From Temnopleurus reevesii (Eukaryota; Echinodermata; Echinoidea; Temnopleuroida; Temnopleuridae): a stretch of 64,000 bases of DNA. The position numbers and the translations under genes were made by a program. The number at the start of each line of letters is the position of its first letter. Within the stretch, counting starts at the first letter, position 1. Of the stretch, positions 44,401 through 56,555 are shown piece after piece. The notes below the pieces were generated by a model, which saw only the letters and a list, made by a program, of their open reading frames with translations, was not told the origin of the DNA and ran no database searches. The stretch covers positions 17,744 to 81,743 of the forward strand of contig BQKZ01001850.1 of the NCBI GenBank assembly GCA_036244855.1, written 5' to 3'.

Positions 44401-47400
44401 ATAAAGCTTGTATTAAAGAGATTGTTACATTGATAGTTATTCTTGGCTTATGCTAAATTAATTTAGCTATTTTATAAATTACAGTGTATATGCTTGGTAT
44501 ACAATTAGTAGTCTGTACAACTGTAGGTGTAAGACTTACACTTTTATTGTGGCACTGAGCTACAATTTTTTTGTGGGGATATTGCTGGATACTTTTCAAT
44601 CAGTGTACTTTATACTATAAGGAATATTTTTTGTGTTCATGAATTGTCATGATATAAATTGTCATTATCCTTTTTTTCTCTTCCAGGGTTCTTATCAGAT
44701 CAAACCTGATCAAATGCAGGTAAGAAGAAAATCACTTTATGTTCCTTATGAAGAAAAGAATTTCTAATTTCTTTGTAAATGAAGACTGTTAATTTTTTGT
44801 TATCATCCTAAAAAATGAAGTAAATTTGTGGAAAATAGTACTATCACTTCTTTATGTAGATGTTCTTGTAACAAAAATTCAATAACTGTTTGATTTTGTA
44901 TGTTGAAATATTATTCTAAGGTAAACATCATAATATTTTCCCCTACTGATTCATCTGATAAATTCTTCCTTTAAGTTTATGTGCAGTTATGTGTAAAGCG
45001 CCATGAGCACCTTATGGTGGACCTGTGCGCTATATAAGTAGCCACCATTATTATCATTATTATTAATTATTTTTATTTCCACATTTCAATTCATATGGTT
45101 ATAATGAGAAGTATATTTTCAAAAGCCGTTATATCCGACAAAGAATTACCCTCCAAAACTAAAATACGTTCATTGTAAATATGCTGTATGAGAAAGTGGC
45201 GAAGGAAACATTTCTTGATCTGTAAATCTGCAATTGACAGCTCTTAGTTTAACCTGAAGTATATACATGTTACCAAGCAACTCATGTCATTTGCAAACAA
45301 TAGTACACCCAAGTTCTGTTTCTGGTGACCTGTGGAAGGTAATGATATGACACATTTCTGTGGACATCTAGAAATACCCTTGCAACCCTTATTTCATACC
45401 GTACCAGTACCTAACAAGGTACCTCGGTAAGAATGTCAGTTGCTGATAATTTTGTGCAAAAAATATTGCAGTAATGGTATTTGAACCCATGACCTTGTGA
45501 TTTTACTCTTAGAGTATTTGACCTGGGGGGGTGTTTCATCAAGATTTGTCGCAGCGAAAAGGAGTAATTTTCCGACAGTTACCATAGCAACTGTCAGCGA
45601 TAGTCTTTTTCATCCAATCACAATCAAGGAATTTGTCAGCACTGACTAATTGTCTCTGCGACAAATCTTGATGAAACACCCCCCAGGACACCTCCTTGAC
45701 ATCTTCCTTTTATGTTTTCGTTCCAGGCCATGAATCCAATTTTCATCCTGATCTTCATCCCTCTGTTTGAAGGAGTGATTTACCCCCTGCTTGACAAGTG
45801 CAATGTTCCAAAGCGCCCCCTGCAGAGGATGGCAGGAGGGATGATCCTGGCGGCCATTGCTTTCGTCTTTGCTGGCTTCCTACAATTAAAGATAGATGTA
45901 AGATATGTAATGCTGTCACTGTTGAAGTGTATATTTTAGATGCTTGTAGAAATTTGGCAATAACCTATAATCTATAGGTCTTTATAGTATGTACCAATCT
46001 CTTCCTCATGTTTCTGCAAGTGCATATTTCTGAGTTTTATATAAATTTATGTGTACAAATACATTACTTTGTGTATTCTATAAATGCTAGACTGCATTGG
46101 AATTACATTTGTACCATCAGCTACATAATATGGTGCCATTTTAACCTGTGCATAAATGTTGCTTATTTATATTTTCCTGTAAATGTGTATCTCAATTATT
46201 CAACTTCTATTGAATTGCGCAATATCAGCACAATGTCTTTTTCAAGATCCACTGGTTCACCATTAAATTCAGTTTGGTTGCAATATAACAATTGAATCAA
46301 TTGTTTCTTAATGTTACCAGTAATTTGTCCTATAATACAAGCTGTTTGCTTATACATGTATTATGTATTTTTCCAAAATTTTCTGCTGACTATATGAAAA
46401 CAATTGATTCATTTCACATTTCAGAGTTATGAGATAGCCTTACCAGCCTCAGGTCGATCTGCTGTGAATGTAATCAATGCATCTCCTTGCCCTATTGCAG
46501 TGGATAGTGAATTTTATAAAGGACCTATAGGTGTCGCCAATGTAAGTTATGCAATATTCCCTTTCTTTTACGGTAAGCCAAATTCTGTAGTCTCATTTAT
46601 TTCTGATGATGATGACAATTTTCAGCTGGAAATGATCATGCATTTCATATATTCTAATATATGAGCAAACCCCACTTGGTGGTTGCAATAATAATAATAA
46701 TAATAATAATAGATGCAATTTATATAGCGCACATATCCACTCTGCTGAGTGCTCAAGGCGCTTTAGATTTGACCGATATGATAACTAGCATCTGTGGCAC
46801 TGTCTAGCATCAAGTCCTTCGTAACTCAGTATATAAATGGCTGGGAGAATGTCCCTACTGCAACAAGCATCTTACCAGGGCTGTGTTTCATTAAGTTAAG
46901 AATTTAAGATAGATCTTAAGAATGACTGGTATCAGTTCTTGTGCTGAATACTCATAAGATGATCAAATCACTAAGCACAAGAACTGACACCAGTTATTCT
47001 TAAAGTTTTTCTTAATTTGATGAAACATCGCCCTGGATCAAGTGCAGCATATGTTGATTATTGATCTGATCTGCTAGAGTAACTATTTTTCACATTGACT
47101 CAAATCCTACACATGGCATTAATTTCTTTCAGCACAAATTTATTTACAACGTGCTGCACTTAACCCAGGTGATTCTTGCAGGAATTACTCCTGTATAGAG
47201 CAAATTTGCATCAGCTTGCAAGTAATAGTGCTTAAAAACATTATATTATGCACTGTATAAATGTAGTGTCGTATCATTATTGTTGTAATTTATGACCATT
47301 CTCTTTTATAGGGTACAAAAGAAATCAATTTTCCAGCTGGGGATTAACACATGAAAGTTGAATCTGGTTGTGCAGCACTAAGCTCTCTGTCATCATTTTC

Positions 47401-50400
47401 TGCTAGCCTAAGCAGTCAGCAGGTAGAAACCATCATAGTCTACAGTTCAAATAAAGAACTTCAGGCAATACAGGTGAGTGAAAATATGTTAATAAAGGAA
47501 GATGTAATAAAAAATAAATTAAAAACAAAAAATAAAAAAAAAAAATAAAAATTATATACCTTTTTCTATAATTATCAGTTAAATTAAAAGAAACAAATAG
47601 CATCAAAAAAAAGCTAAAAATGTATTGCTCAAATATAATTTTTGAAAGAAACTGATTTCCTTGTTTAGTTTACAATCAAATTGAAGTCAAATTCAATATT
47701 AACCGTGGCAAGTGTCACTAATCGCGATATACATTGAATTACATTTTTCCATATGATTCCTTGCAGGTCAAAGGTTATTTAGAAAAGCCTCAAAAAGGAC
47801 GAGGGAAAATAAGGTGAGTGATTGTAATAATGATATATTTTTAGTTTGTGTCTTTATATAATGTTCTTTTTCATGAAATTATTCTATTTGTTCTGATTGT
47901 AATCATATTTTCCTTGTAAAGACTGTTGTAAATTATTCGATAAGTTGACCATTTGTTCTCATTGGTTCTTCTACTTCCAAAATGACAATGGAACCAAATT
48001 GTAAATAGTACAGGGTGGTTTCCTGGCCGTTTCTGTTTGTATTCTATTATATCTTTCACCTGAATACAAGGTTCTCATTTATGGAGTTAATTGCTCTCGT
48101 CCTAAGGACCTCGTTATAACAAGGTTCCACTGTATTTCAATCTACGCTATGAAAAGCTGGCATATTCATTGACTTGAAATTTGTGTAATTTGTTGCAGAT
48201 TTGAAGCTGTACAAAACCTATTTATTTAAGTTGCTTAGATCAACATTTAATGTGTTCCAATACTTTATGAGAAAGGGTGTTTTTCATGCAAGTCATATCT
48301 AAGCCAAGAAAAACACAAGATGCAGCAATAATATAATCCAGTATATCTGAAATGTTTTTCTCCACAGCATTGGGTATTTTCTATCAAGCGATAAGCTACC
48401 AGATAACATGACTGTGACACTTGAAAGTTTGAAGATGTATAAAACACAAGTACTTCTCAACAATGTCAGTTCATCAATAGATGTCGATCCTGGATTGTGA
48501 GTAGGATCTAAACAACATCTTGAATTTTATCAATGAAATTTTATCAAAATATTGAATAATTCCAATTCTTAGTGGTTCACATTCTGTATATTTTAAAAAT
48601 TTGCCATACCTTATGTGAAAAGTGTAACATCTCGCTAATATAGTAATCATCCAAGTTTTCCTTGTTGGTGAAAACAATATAAGCAATTTATTTAGAACAT
48701 ACAGTATCATTTTCGTAAATGTTGTACAGACTATTCCCAATACCACCAACACTGGTTTACATCTGAATGGTTTCAAGTTGTTAACATGAACGTTATAGAT
48801 TTAATTTAAGGCTTGCATTAGTTTAGAAGTGATTTAATGTCACCAGAAAAGAAAACAATTGAATTGAATTGAATTGAATTGAATTGAATTGAACCAGATA
48901 CGTTATTCCAAAATGCAATGTAAGTAAAGTCTTCCTAGTAGAAATGAACATGATGTCTAATATTTATGCTCGATAATGATGTTTTGATACCCGTGATTGT
49001 TCTCCAACAGATATGCTGTATATGGTATCCCAGAAGGCAATGGGAGTAAAGTCCTTCTGGGTAATGTTGAAGTAAACATGGGTGGAATCTATAGATTGAT
49101 CCTCCAACCTGCCAATATAACACAGCTAGACAAAGTAAGTACTACTCTTGGTAATGTGTTAGTATTGAGACAAGGGCACAAGTAGGGGTAGGCAGGTATT
49201 AGTATCATAATTTGATTTTTACGAAGCATATTAGATAAAAAGTGATATGTAAGAATTGTTGTCAAAAATGATGTAAGAATGGTTGTAAAATTCATTGGAT
49301 TTTTAAATAAAACAGCATTAATTTGACAATTGCAATGTTTTCGATTAAAACTTAACAGAGAACTGCTTGAATTGTACCTGGTACAAGTGTAGGCATTTTG
49401 TTATTTTATTATAACTCTAATAATTCTCTTCTTTTTCCACTTTAAAGATTCCAGATTTACAGAGCATTTTTTAAGGACTAAATCTCAATGTTTCCAATGA
49501 CAGCAAAAAGTATCGATCTCAAGTTCATTTTTTCCATATCAGGATATATGGAAATAAAATACTTTGTAATCGTGAATTTTACCTCTATTTAATTCCATAC
49601 ATCATATCTCTCCCATGTAGATCAGTCTAACCGTGCACATAGAAGTGCATCCAAACAGTGTGTCCATGTTACTTCAAATTCCTCAGTACATCGTCATCAC
49701 ATGCGGTGAAATCCTCTTCTCTGTCACAGGTCTAGAATTCTCTTACTCACAGGTAAATCTTTCAAGTGATGTACAGTTTTTATTCCTTTTTCAAGGTTTA
49801 TGTTATTAATTTGAATCTTCATATTCCAGATACATGTGTCTGGTGTGAGATGAAAGACAGATGAATTAGAATTAGGGTGATTTAGAGGAAAATAGACTAA
49901 CTAATATTATCAGATCAAAATATTTGTTGTCAATTGACATTCAATCACCTGTTTTATGGTTATGTTCATGTAGTCATTTTGAGAGTTGATGTATGGTAGG
50001 GGCTATTAGATGTATAGGAATATATTTTTCAAAAACTCCTCTCGAATAGCATTGACTCTTCGGCACACAATTACACAGTCACAACATTTTGTGATGCTCG
50101 AATGATCAGTGAGCAAGATCTCAACGCAGGTCATGATAGTCATGAGGGAATGATGCTAGAAAGTTGAAATTAATTTTAAATCGGCTGCAAACCAGTCATA
50201 AACTGATATGTGCATTTTCCTTTGCGCAGCGTTTGTGTTTCTTTAATACATGAGACGATTTTGATCGATGCATACCAATCTACTGCAAGTGCAACAATTG
50301 CCACTTTCTAGCAATACCCTCATAGATCCATCTGTCATATCCCACTGGTAGAGTTGCTAAAAGTGCTGGGATATGCTTGAGGTCAATAGCTGAATAAAAG

Positions 50401-51566
50401 TTAGAGAAAACATGACAACAATATACATTCTCTCAGCCATTCTTTTTCAATGAAAACATTAAATTTATATGATAATACACCTCATGAATATTCAGGAACA
50501 GTTCTGCATCTCTACCCTGATTCAAGGATTAATTTGTCTGTATTTCTCTTGTTTGCAGGCTCCTGCTAGTATGAAATCATGTGTACAAGCTGCATGGCTT
50601 CTGACTGTAGCCTTTGGTAATCTAATTGTTGTCATCATTGCTGAATCTCAATTTATTAAAAGCCAGGTAAACAAGACTTTCCAACTGATTGCAATATTTT
50701 GTTCAGAAATGACAGTTAAAGTGGTTATCTTATTTTTTTATCATAGAAATGTAAATTAAAACCGCTACCATACTTTGAAAAGCAAATGTTTATCCAAGAA
50801 AACCCATAACATTCTATATATTAATCAATCGTGTTATTTATCAATGGCCATCAAATAACAGCGCTACTTTTAACATTTATGTTGCAGAACTCGGGAGTTT
50901 CTTATTGCTCACACTTGGGAATAGATGATTTGGGTTTTGTGTTACCACTTAAAATACATTTCAGTACTTCTGTGATTCAGTTGAAAATTGTTTTGTAAGA
51001 GGCCGAACATGCACATGTAGGGGGGAATTTGAAAAGAAGTTAACCTTTGCGTTGTAGTACATCCTACTTCTATTTTTTTTCACTTTACTTTACAAAGCTA
51101 GAAAACATGTACAGGTAATTGATTAAAAGATGAAAAATTGATTCAAGAAGGCCCGGGTTATTAGGTTATACATACATTATCTGCATGTACAAAGTTATTC
51201 AGTAATATTTCAGCTACTAGTAAGATGGTCCATTTTCTTATCCAAGCCACTATGTAACAAAATTCTTGATCTTCATGTAATGGACATACACAAATGTCAC
51301 CAAGGACAAGGACCAAGGAGTAAATGTTCAAATTGTATTATGCTCTTATTTGTTCCTCTTTGATGTTTCAGGCTTTAGAGTTCTTCTTGTTTGCTGGTCT
51401 CATGGGGTTTGTGATTCTCATCTTCTCCATCATGGCATGGTGCTATGTCTACGTCAAACCTCAACGCTCAGACATTCAGATGCATGATACGGCAGGACTC
51501 GTTGCAAACAGTGAGATGGAAGAAGCTACCAGTTACCAGAGCTTTGAAGACTCAAATAAAAAGTAA
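35410..51566 (+). CDS. SLC15A: Proton-coupled oligopeptide transporter, PepT/SLC15A family, 20 coding exons
   Basis: Exons: 35410-35533, 37557-37621, 38187-38280, 39158-39299, 40222-40314, 40922-41021, 41639-41807, 42564-42646, 43097-43180, 43818-43952, 44687-44719, 45727-45897, 46425-46541, 47312-47473, 47767-47813, 48368-48496, 49011-49134, 49621-49752, 50559-50666, 51372-51566. All have GT/AG ends and consistent phases. The total is 768 codons plus stop; vertebrate PepT1/PepT2 are about 710-730 aa. It imports di- and tripeptides with protons across the plasma membrane. Motifs: TM1 ExxER (GTEFCERFSFYG), PTR2 signature 1 (GAMIADGWLGKYR), GTGGIKPCVAAFGGDQF, signature 2 (FYFSINCGSF), the FWALFDQQGSRW segment, a large extracellular loop (exons 12-17) and the TM10 region (VITCGEILFSVTGLEFSYSQ). 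The C-terminal tail is acidic. Oddity: TAA at 47345-47347 is in frame (codon 482). I cannot choose between PepT1 and PepT2. Confidence 0.93.
36084..36246. mobile_element. Foldback element in SLC15A intron 1
   Basis: The left arm ACCTTAAGACCAATTTGGCA…TATGATACAT is mirrored by ATGTATCATAACG…AATTGGTCTTAAGGT. No coding. Confidence 0.7.
37698..37831. mobile_element. Foldback MITE, family 2 copy 2
   Basis: Arms GGGTCTGTAACATAAAAGAT and ATCTCTTTTATGTTACAGGTC, with internal GTCTATGGCAA. It lies in SLC15A intron 2. Confidence 0.75.
38720..38800 (+). pseudogene. Decayed copy 1 of SLC15A exon 4
   Basis: Begins after a kept TACAG with CCATCTTAGTGATGTAATTA and continues through GTGACAACACATTCACATCAG, matching exon 4 (CCATTTTGGTGATCTACCTC…). 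In the exon-4 phase it hits TAA at the fifth codon, so it cannot be used. Confidence 0.65.
38838..38985. mobile_element. Foldback MITE, family 2 copy 3 (variant)
   Basis: Arms GAGCCCCGTAACATAAAGGT and ATCTTTATGTTACGGGGCCC are inverted, with internal GTCTATGGCAA. It sits exactly between the two decayed copies of exon 4. Confidence 0.75.
38994..39090 (+). pseudogene. Decayed copy 2 of SLC15A exon 4
   Basis: After GATGCAG, CCATTTTAGTGAACTACCTC then ACCAACATTTTCCTTGATGA and AGCAGTGTTCCATT parallel exon 4. In phase it reads AILVNYLTNIFLDDNT, then a short TGTACA expansion. It stays open for about 30 codons but has no donor at the homologous place. Confidence 0.65.
39361..39542. mobile_element. Foldback element, GTGTTTCAT-type (family 3)
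   Basis: The left arm GTTGTGCTTCAGAAAGCTGT is mirrored by ACAGCTTTGTGAATCACAAC. It belongs with 60591-60767 by end sequence and internal CACCAGT words. Confidence 0.5.
41995..42225. mobile_element. Decayed foldback element, GTGTTTCAT-type (family 3)
   Basis: GAATGACTGGTATCAGTTCT is shared with 46874-47036. The right end CCTTGGTGAAACATC mirrors the left GTGGTTCACCAAG. Confidence 0.5.
42358..42440 (-). mobile_element. Truncated LINE/SINE 3' tail in SLC15A intron 7
   Basis: (AAT)n then CTTTTATATAGCGCTTATC and AAGCGCTCTAC, the same tail type as 24147-25700. Confidence 0.6.
43998..44182. mobile_element. Foldback element, family 4 copy 1 (intron 10)
   Basis: The right end, reversed, reads GAGGGTGTTGCTTTAAACTC, with TTTTGATTGGTGCATGC inside. 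This matches elements at 50150-50325 and 57098-57262. Confidence 0.5.
44990..45070 (+). mobile_element. Truncated LINE 3' tail in SLC15A intron 11
   Basis: AAGCGCCATGAGCACCTTAT, GGTGGACCTGTGCGCTATAT and AAGTAGCCACC followed by (ATT)n is practically the same as the 3' end of the LINE at 24147-25700. Confidence 0.85.
45522..45687. mobile_element. Foldback element, GTGTTTCAT-type with long perfect arms
   Basis: The arm GGTGTTTCATCAAGATTTGT plus CGCAG is mirrored exactly by CTGCGACAAATCTTGATGAA. It sits just before exon 12. Confidence 0.8.
46686..46770 (-). mobile_element. Truncated LINE/SINE 3' tail in SLC15A intron 13
   Basis: (AAT)n then GCAATTTATATAGCGCACAT and CTCAAGGCGCTTTAG. Confidence 0.7.
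46874..47036. mobile_element. Foldback element, GTGTTTCAT-type (family 3)
   Basis: Arms CCAGGGCTGTGTTTCATTAA and TTTGATGAAACATCGCCCTGG, with an inner inverted pair GGTATCAGTTCTTGTGCT / AGCACAAGAACTGACACC. Confidence 0.75.
47345..47347 (+). other. In-frame TAA stop inside SLC15A exon 14
   Basis: Exon 14 (47312-47473, phase 0 at both ends) reads GTKEINFPAGD, TAA, HMKVESGCAAL. The frame is open and family-like on both sides. The codon would be the twelfth of the exon and about number 482 of the protein, in the large extracellular loop before TM10. A single base change (for example TAC or TAT, Tyr) would remove it. I found no alternative splice site that skips it while keeping the frame. Confidence 0.8.
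48857..48896. repeat. (GAATT)n microsatellite
   Basis: About seven pentanucleotide units in SLC15A intron 16. Confidence 0.9.
50150..50325. mobile_element. Foldback element, family 4 copy 2 (intron 18)
   Basis: Right end reversed reads GAGGGTATTGCTAGAAAGTG, with TTTTGATCGATGCATACCAA inside, matching 43998-44182 and 57098-57262. Confidence 0.5.
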
Positions 51567-53093
51567 AATAGGGAGAACTGTCTTCATTTCATGTTTATGA
51601 TTTTGCTTTTCAAGCTATCGTATCATGGGTTAAACTCATCATGAAGATTTGAAGAGTCAATGAGACTATTATGCCTGACTAAATTGGAACTATTTCTATT
51701 TGATTTATTTATTACCTTGTGGTTCTATATATTGTATCATAGGATTTGAATCATGTTGAGTTGTCTAATGTTTGGGATCACAGAATCCAAGCCTGCTTGT
51801 GAAATCATGTTTCAGCAATTCTGTTGATTCAGCAGAAGTCGTTCTTGTGAATTGTCAATATATGTTATGAAGTAATATATATTTAAGATGTCTTTTCGTA
51901 CATGTATTTATTGCTTTTAGTTAAGAAAATTGAAATATTTTATTTGTAATTGTTCTACTGCAGCAATCCTACTTACTACAACAGAACTATTTCATCATCA
52001 CACGATTATAAAACTCTTTGAATGTAAAATGCTAAAAGTGAATTTCTTTTAAGCATTCCACCATGTTGAGAATGTCCAGGCTTCTACTCTTTCCATTGTA
52101 ACCTTCCATTATGTGATTCAGTGAAATCCTTGGCATGTTCGTGTTATTAGAAGTAAAACAAGATCATTTTCTTTCAACTCTTTTAAAAGTAAACTCATTT
52201 CATTTTTTACTTTGTTCTCAAATGAGTTTGCCAATATTTCAAGGAAATGTATGTAGGCTGAATGTAAGGATTGGAAGTTCTAATCTCATACTGAATAAAA
52301 GTTACCTTGATATAGAATAGTGGTCATAGTATAGGTACATGTAGCTCTGAAATATATTTTTATACATGTAGTACTCGATTAGTAAATCTACTTACAATGC
52401 AACTTACTATGTTATATGTTGCATGAAATTTAGAAGTAAGCCTTTGGCAACATTCAGTTGTAGAGACTGACAAAAAAGTAAGGATCTGTGCCTGAAAACA
52501 AACAGATTACCTTAAATGTGCTAACATCTCAAGTTTCCCTTGATGGTCGTCCATACCAAAAACGCTTGAGAAATAGTTTGTAGTTCCCCCAAACATGTTA
52601 ATCTCACAGAGTTACAATTGGTGCTTATTTATTCATTATCTCGATAAAAACAATGGTTTTCCATGAATGCCTTCTTCCACCATAGTTGTATGCAAATTTT
52701 CTTCAAAATATATAGGTAGTGTGCATATAGAAGTTTGTATGTTCATGTGACTCTGAAACATGTTTTGTTTTGCTTGTGGACTTTCATCCAAATCTGAATT
52801 CTCTGATTATTAACATTCCATATCTGATCGATGTATTTGTGCTTTGTTTCTTAGGGTATGCATACTTCATCATATTTACAAATGAAAATGCCTGTAGTGT
52901 TTCTGGTATATTCCCCTCTGCCATTAAGTGTTCAGTCAGTGCCTAAACACAATTTTGTATGACTGCCTTTTACAGCATATGAAATGCTTTTATTCCATTT
53001 TCTTGAGATGAAATATCCCTCTCTTTTGTCATATAAAGCAAGGAAAGAAAACAAAGTATCATTTCCTTACTGCATGTATATCTTACTGTAGTT
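51567..53093 (+). other. Probable 3' UTR and downstream flank of SLC15A
   Basis: No coding signal. AATAAA-type hexamers occur, for example CTGAATAAAAGTTACC near 52291; I cannot tell which one is used. Confidence 0.4.
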
Positions 53094-53230
53094 TTAAGCC
53101 CCAGTCACATAGGACCACAGAAGCAACATGATTCACCCCGACTCGTTGTTAATTCACAGTTAACTGCCTCAGAACAACGAGTCGGGGTGACTCGTGTTGC
53201 TTCCGGGGTCCTATATGACCGGGGCTTTAA
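53094..53230. mobile_element. Foldback MITE-like element, family 1 copy 2
   Basis: Matches 1947-2076 in arms and loop. Ends TTTTAAGCCCC and GGGGCTTTAA suggest a TTAA-type insertion site. Positions 53231-55006 show no gene; a G-rich run lies at 53620-53633. Confidence 0.85.
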
Positions 53231-55006
53231 CGTTTAAAGTGGCAATACTAGACTTTCGCTTTACATCATGAATGCTATTTGAGATGTTAGATCTATGGGC
53301 ATCCAAAGTGAAAGAGAATGTGCTCTGGAATACAATCAGATTGTAGGAGCCTTGAAAGTCATTTATAACAGCCTTTGCAAAATGCTCAAATAAATTTAAA
53401 TCAAATTTAACGGCATTAACAGCGGTAACCCTAGTATCAACACTTTATAGATTAAACAGCCCTATAAAGGCTGAAAACCATATTAATAGTTTCTCAACTC
53501 TACCTCTTAGATCTATTTCATCTTGCTTTCTGTGTGAAGCTCATAAGTTTAGTTTTAGCAATGGAACTGCCTTGCATGCTTGTGCCTTGTCTTTGGTATG
53601 GTGTAGAATTATTATTTTTCGGGAGGGGGGGGGGTAGGCATACAAAGAGATGATTCTTCATTTAGTAAGTCAAGAGCAGATTAATTGTGATACACTGCAT
53701 GTTCATATATTTGCCATATACTTTATTTGGATTAAATTGAGCTATATCATCTTCATTCCATTCGTTCAAGAGGTCTTATAGAAATGTTACAAGTCTGAAA
53801 GATGAAACAATGCTGAAGTTTGTATATTTTATTTTTAATACTTTTCAAGAGTCTCTGAGATATAGCTACATGTATTAATTTTGAATTTGAATTTTTCCTG
53901 CTTGCTTTTGTTTCAACTATACTTGTCGACTATATTTATTTACTTATTCATCAAAATGGACTATTTTTATGGGTTTGGAATGTAGAATGCAGTGCTATCT
54001 TGCCACATACATATAGCATACTATGCAAATTGAAATATTTTCTTTCATGTGTAAGGTCATTTCAAAATTTAAAAAGTATTTATTATATTCATCTTCTGGT
54101 TGGGATATGATTCAATTGATTATGATGCTAATTTCCAAAAGTAGTGTTAAATCCATGCAGATCTCCCAAAATTTTAGATTGGAAAAGACTGTAGGGAAGA
54201 TTGTGTTTACAAATTAGGTAAGAATGAGGATTTCCTCAGGGGTACGTTTTGAAATATTTATTTAGATAGTCATATTGTTTGCTCCAAACTCATATGGTTA
54301 GTGGCTTAATCTTATCCATGTTTTGAACTCAGTAGTTGGTATAAAATGAAAATCACATACAGATAGAAAGCTGCACAGAGCCCATATTTGTAAGGAATCT
54401 TATTTATCTGATAGGGTATGGACATTATTGCATTTAATTAGTACATGTATGCTATACAATTCATTAATATTACCTTTATATGAATTGCTCCTATGCAGAT
54501 AGCCTATCATATGAATACATCGAAGATGTAGAAGCGAAAGCTAAATGTATATTACAGCATCATTGGGATTGTATGAGCATTATTTCAATGAATAGTACAT
54601 TAGTATTTATGCATATATTTTATTTAAATACAGATTAAGAATTAAAAGATAAGGTTTGCAAATGGTATATTTATATATGAATGGTAATTCATAATCCCAA
54701 TATCATTGAATATAATTGCTAAAAGCTATTGCAGTAGTTAATTATGCTAGAATACAGTTTACCTTGTGTATTTACAATTGTTTCTGTTGTTAATACCCTC
54801 ATGTTAACCATTTGTTTTGTACATGTGTGTAGAGTATTTGTAATATTTTAAGGTATTCAAAATGAAATGTGCTACAATTTCATCCCTATGTAGTTTCCTT
54901 TTGAAAGAAAAGGGATGTAGAGAAGGGTCATGGCCTGGTGGTTTAGAACAGGTTTAACAGCCATAGTGTTCAGCAAGTATTGATCCGAAAAGGTAAAAGA
55001 CCAGTC

Positions 55007-55310
55007 ATTCCTTGACATGCATTAGCAGAGAGGCCAACTGTTCCAGAATAAGCATCAGGAATAAATTGAGTCATGAAACATCTGAGCAAGTGTGAGAGAA
55101 AACAATAATCATGCTCTTGGCAATTCACTTGACAGCCTTCTATTCATATGAAAAACATCTTACGCATATTCCAGAATGGTTGACATCTCCGCATAAGCAC
55201 CCATGTATTGCAATGCTCAGGCCATGACAAGGGCCCAGACACTAAAAAAGACGAATGCTATGTAATTTAATAAAAGCATGGCTACATGTAATTGTATCAT
55301 GCAAAGTATT

Positions 55311-55343
<33 letters not shown>

Positions 55344-55725
55344 NNNNNNNNNNNNNNNNNNNNNNNNNNNNNNNNNNNNNNNNNNNNNNNNNNNNNNNNN
55401 NNNNNNNNNNNNNNNNNGTTAATTCCTTGACATGCATTAGCAGAGAGGCCAACTGTTCCAGAATAAGCAGGAGGACTAAATTGAATCATGAAACATCTGA
55501 GCAAGTGTGAGAGAAAACAATAATCATGCTCTCGGCAATTCACTTGACAGCCTTCTATTCATATGAAAAACATCTCATGCATATTCCAGAATGGTTGACA
55601 TCTCCGCATAAGCACCCATGTATTGCAATGCTAAGGCCATGACAAGGGCCCAGACACTAGGAAAGACGAATGCTATGTAATTGAATAAAAGCATGGCTAA
55701 TTGTATAATGTATTTGATATATATC
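55007..55725. repeat. Assembly gap (55344-55417) with duplicated flanks
   Basis: 74 Ns are preceded by a (TA)n run (55310-55343). The 55007-55310 segment recurs after the gap at 55421-55725 with several substitutions and small indels (for example GCATCAGGAATAAATTGAGT versus GCAGGAGGACTAAATTGAAT). This is probably two haplotypes placed in tandem, with the gap inside or beside the TA microsatellite. Frames read across the Ns are meaningless. Confidence 0.8.
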
Positions 55726-56307
55726 ATGTTTATGCATATTTTTTGAAATCTTTGTCTTCAAGTCTCAATTATGAATTAAATCATCTGCAAACATTTTATA
55801 AGTTACAGAATATTCGATAGCTACTCAAATGAGTGTAATTTTCATAATACATGGTGCAAAACATAATGGTCACCATCCACCAATCAGATTTTCCTATGAA
55901 AGTCAAATAGTCCCAAGAGAAACGACTTTGGCAGATTTACCTGTAGGTTGAAAGCTCTTGTTTAAAAAAATGAAAAAAAGGGAAAAATGAGGAAACCTCA
56001 TTTAAGCATGAGTTATTTCATTCATAATGTGGCTCTATAGAGCCAATGCCTACTAATGCCTATACATGACCTAATATTATAGAAAGATTGTTGTTTGTGT
56101 TCAGCATATTTTGATACTGTCTTTTTGTATTCATATTAGTGCAATCCTACATTTTTGTTACTTTATCAAATGACATTCTTAGTAATCTGAAAGGACATTT
56201 TCAGATTACTATTAATCTAAATGCTTGTTCAGTTTCCCTGGCAAAGTGCCAAAGCTAGCTAGAGAGAATGTTTTCTTCCAAATAAAGGCAGGTTTGTGCG
56301 TTTATCA

Positions 56308-56555
56308 ACACATTGGGTGACTTCAAGTATGGTGTTCGGTGTTGGTGTTGAGAGAGCAAAACGGTCCGTAAACCGAGCTCCAGCACCGTCGGTCAATTTA
56401 CAGAAGTGATACAGAAACGACCAGAAATACGTCAGAATCTTGCGGGATCTACCCCAAACACCGACAGACTTCAAGTTTGGTGTTGAGGATGGTGTTGGTT
56501 TTGCTGCAACACCAACACCAGCGTTCAACACCGTACGTGAAGTCACCCATTGAAG
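56308..56555. mobile_element. Foldback element, family 5
   Basis: The left arm ATTGGGTGACTTCAAGTATG then GTGTTGGTGTTG is mirrored by CAACACCAACACC then GTACGTGAAGTCACCCATTG. The 109-codon minus-strand frame here is produced by these repeats. Positions 55726-56307 show no gene. Confidence 0.8.

Noticed and set aside
55217..55543. 108-codon frame across the gap
   Set aside because: Contains 25 undetermined codons from Ns plus a TA microsatellite.
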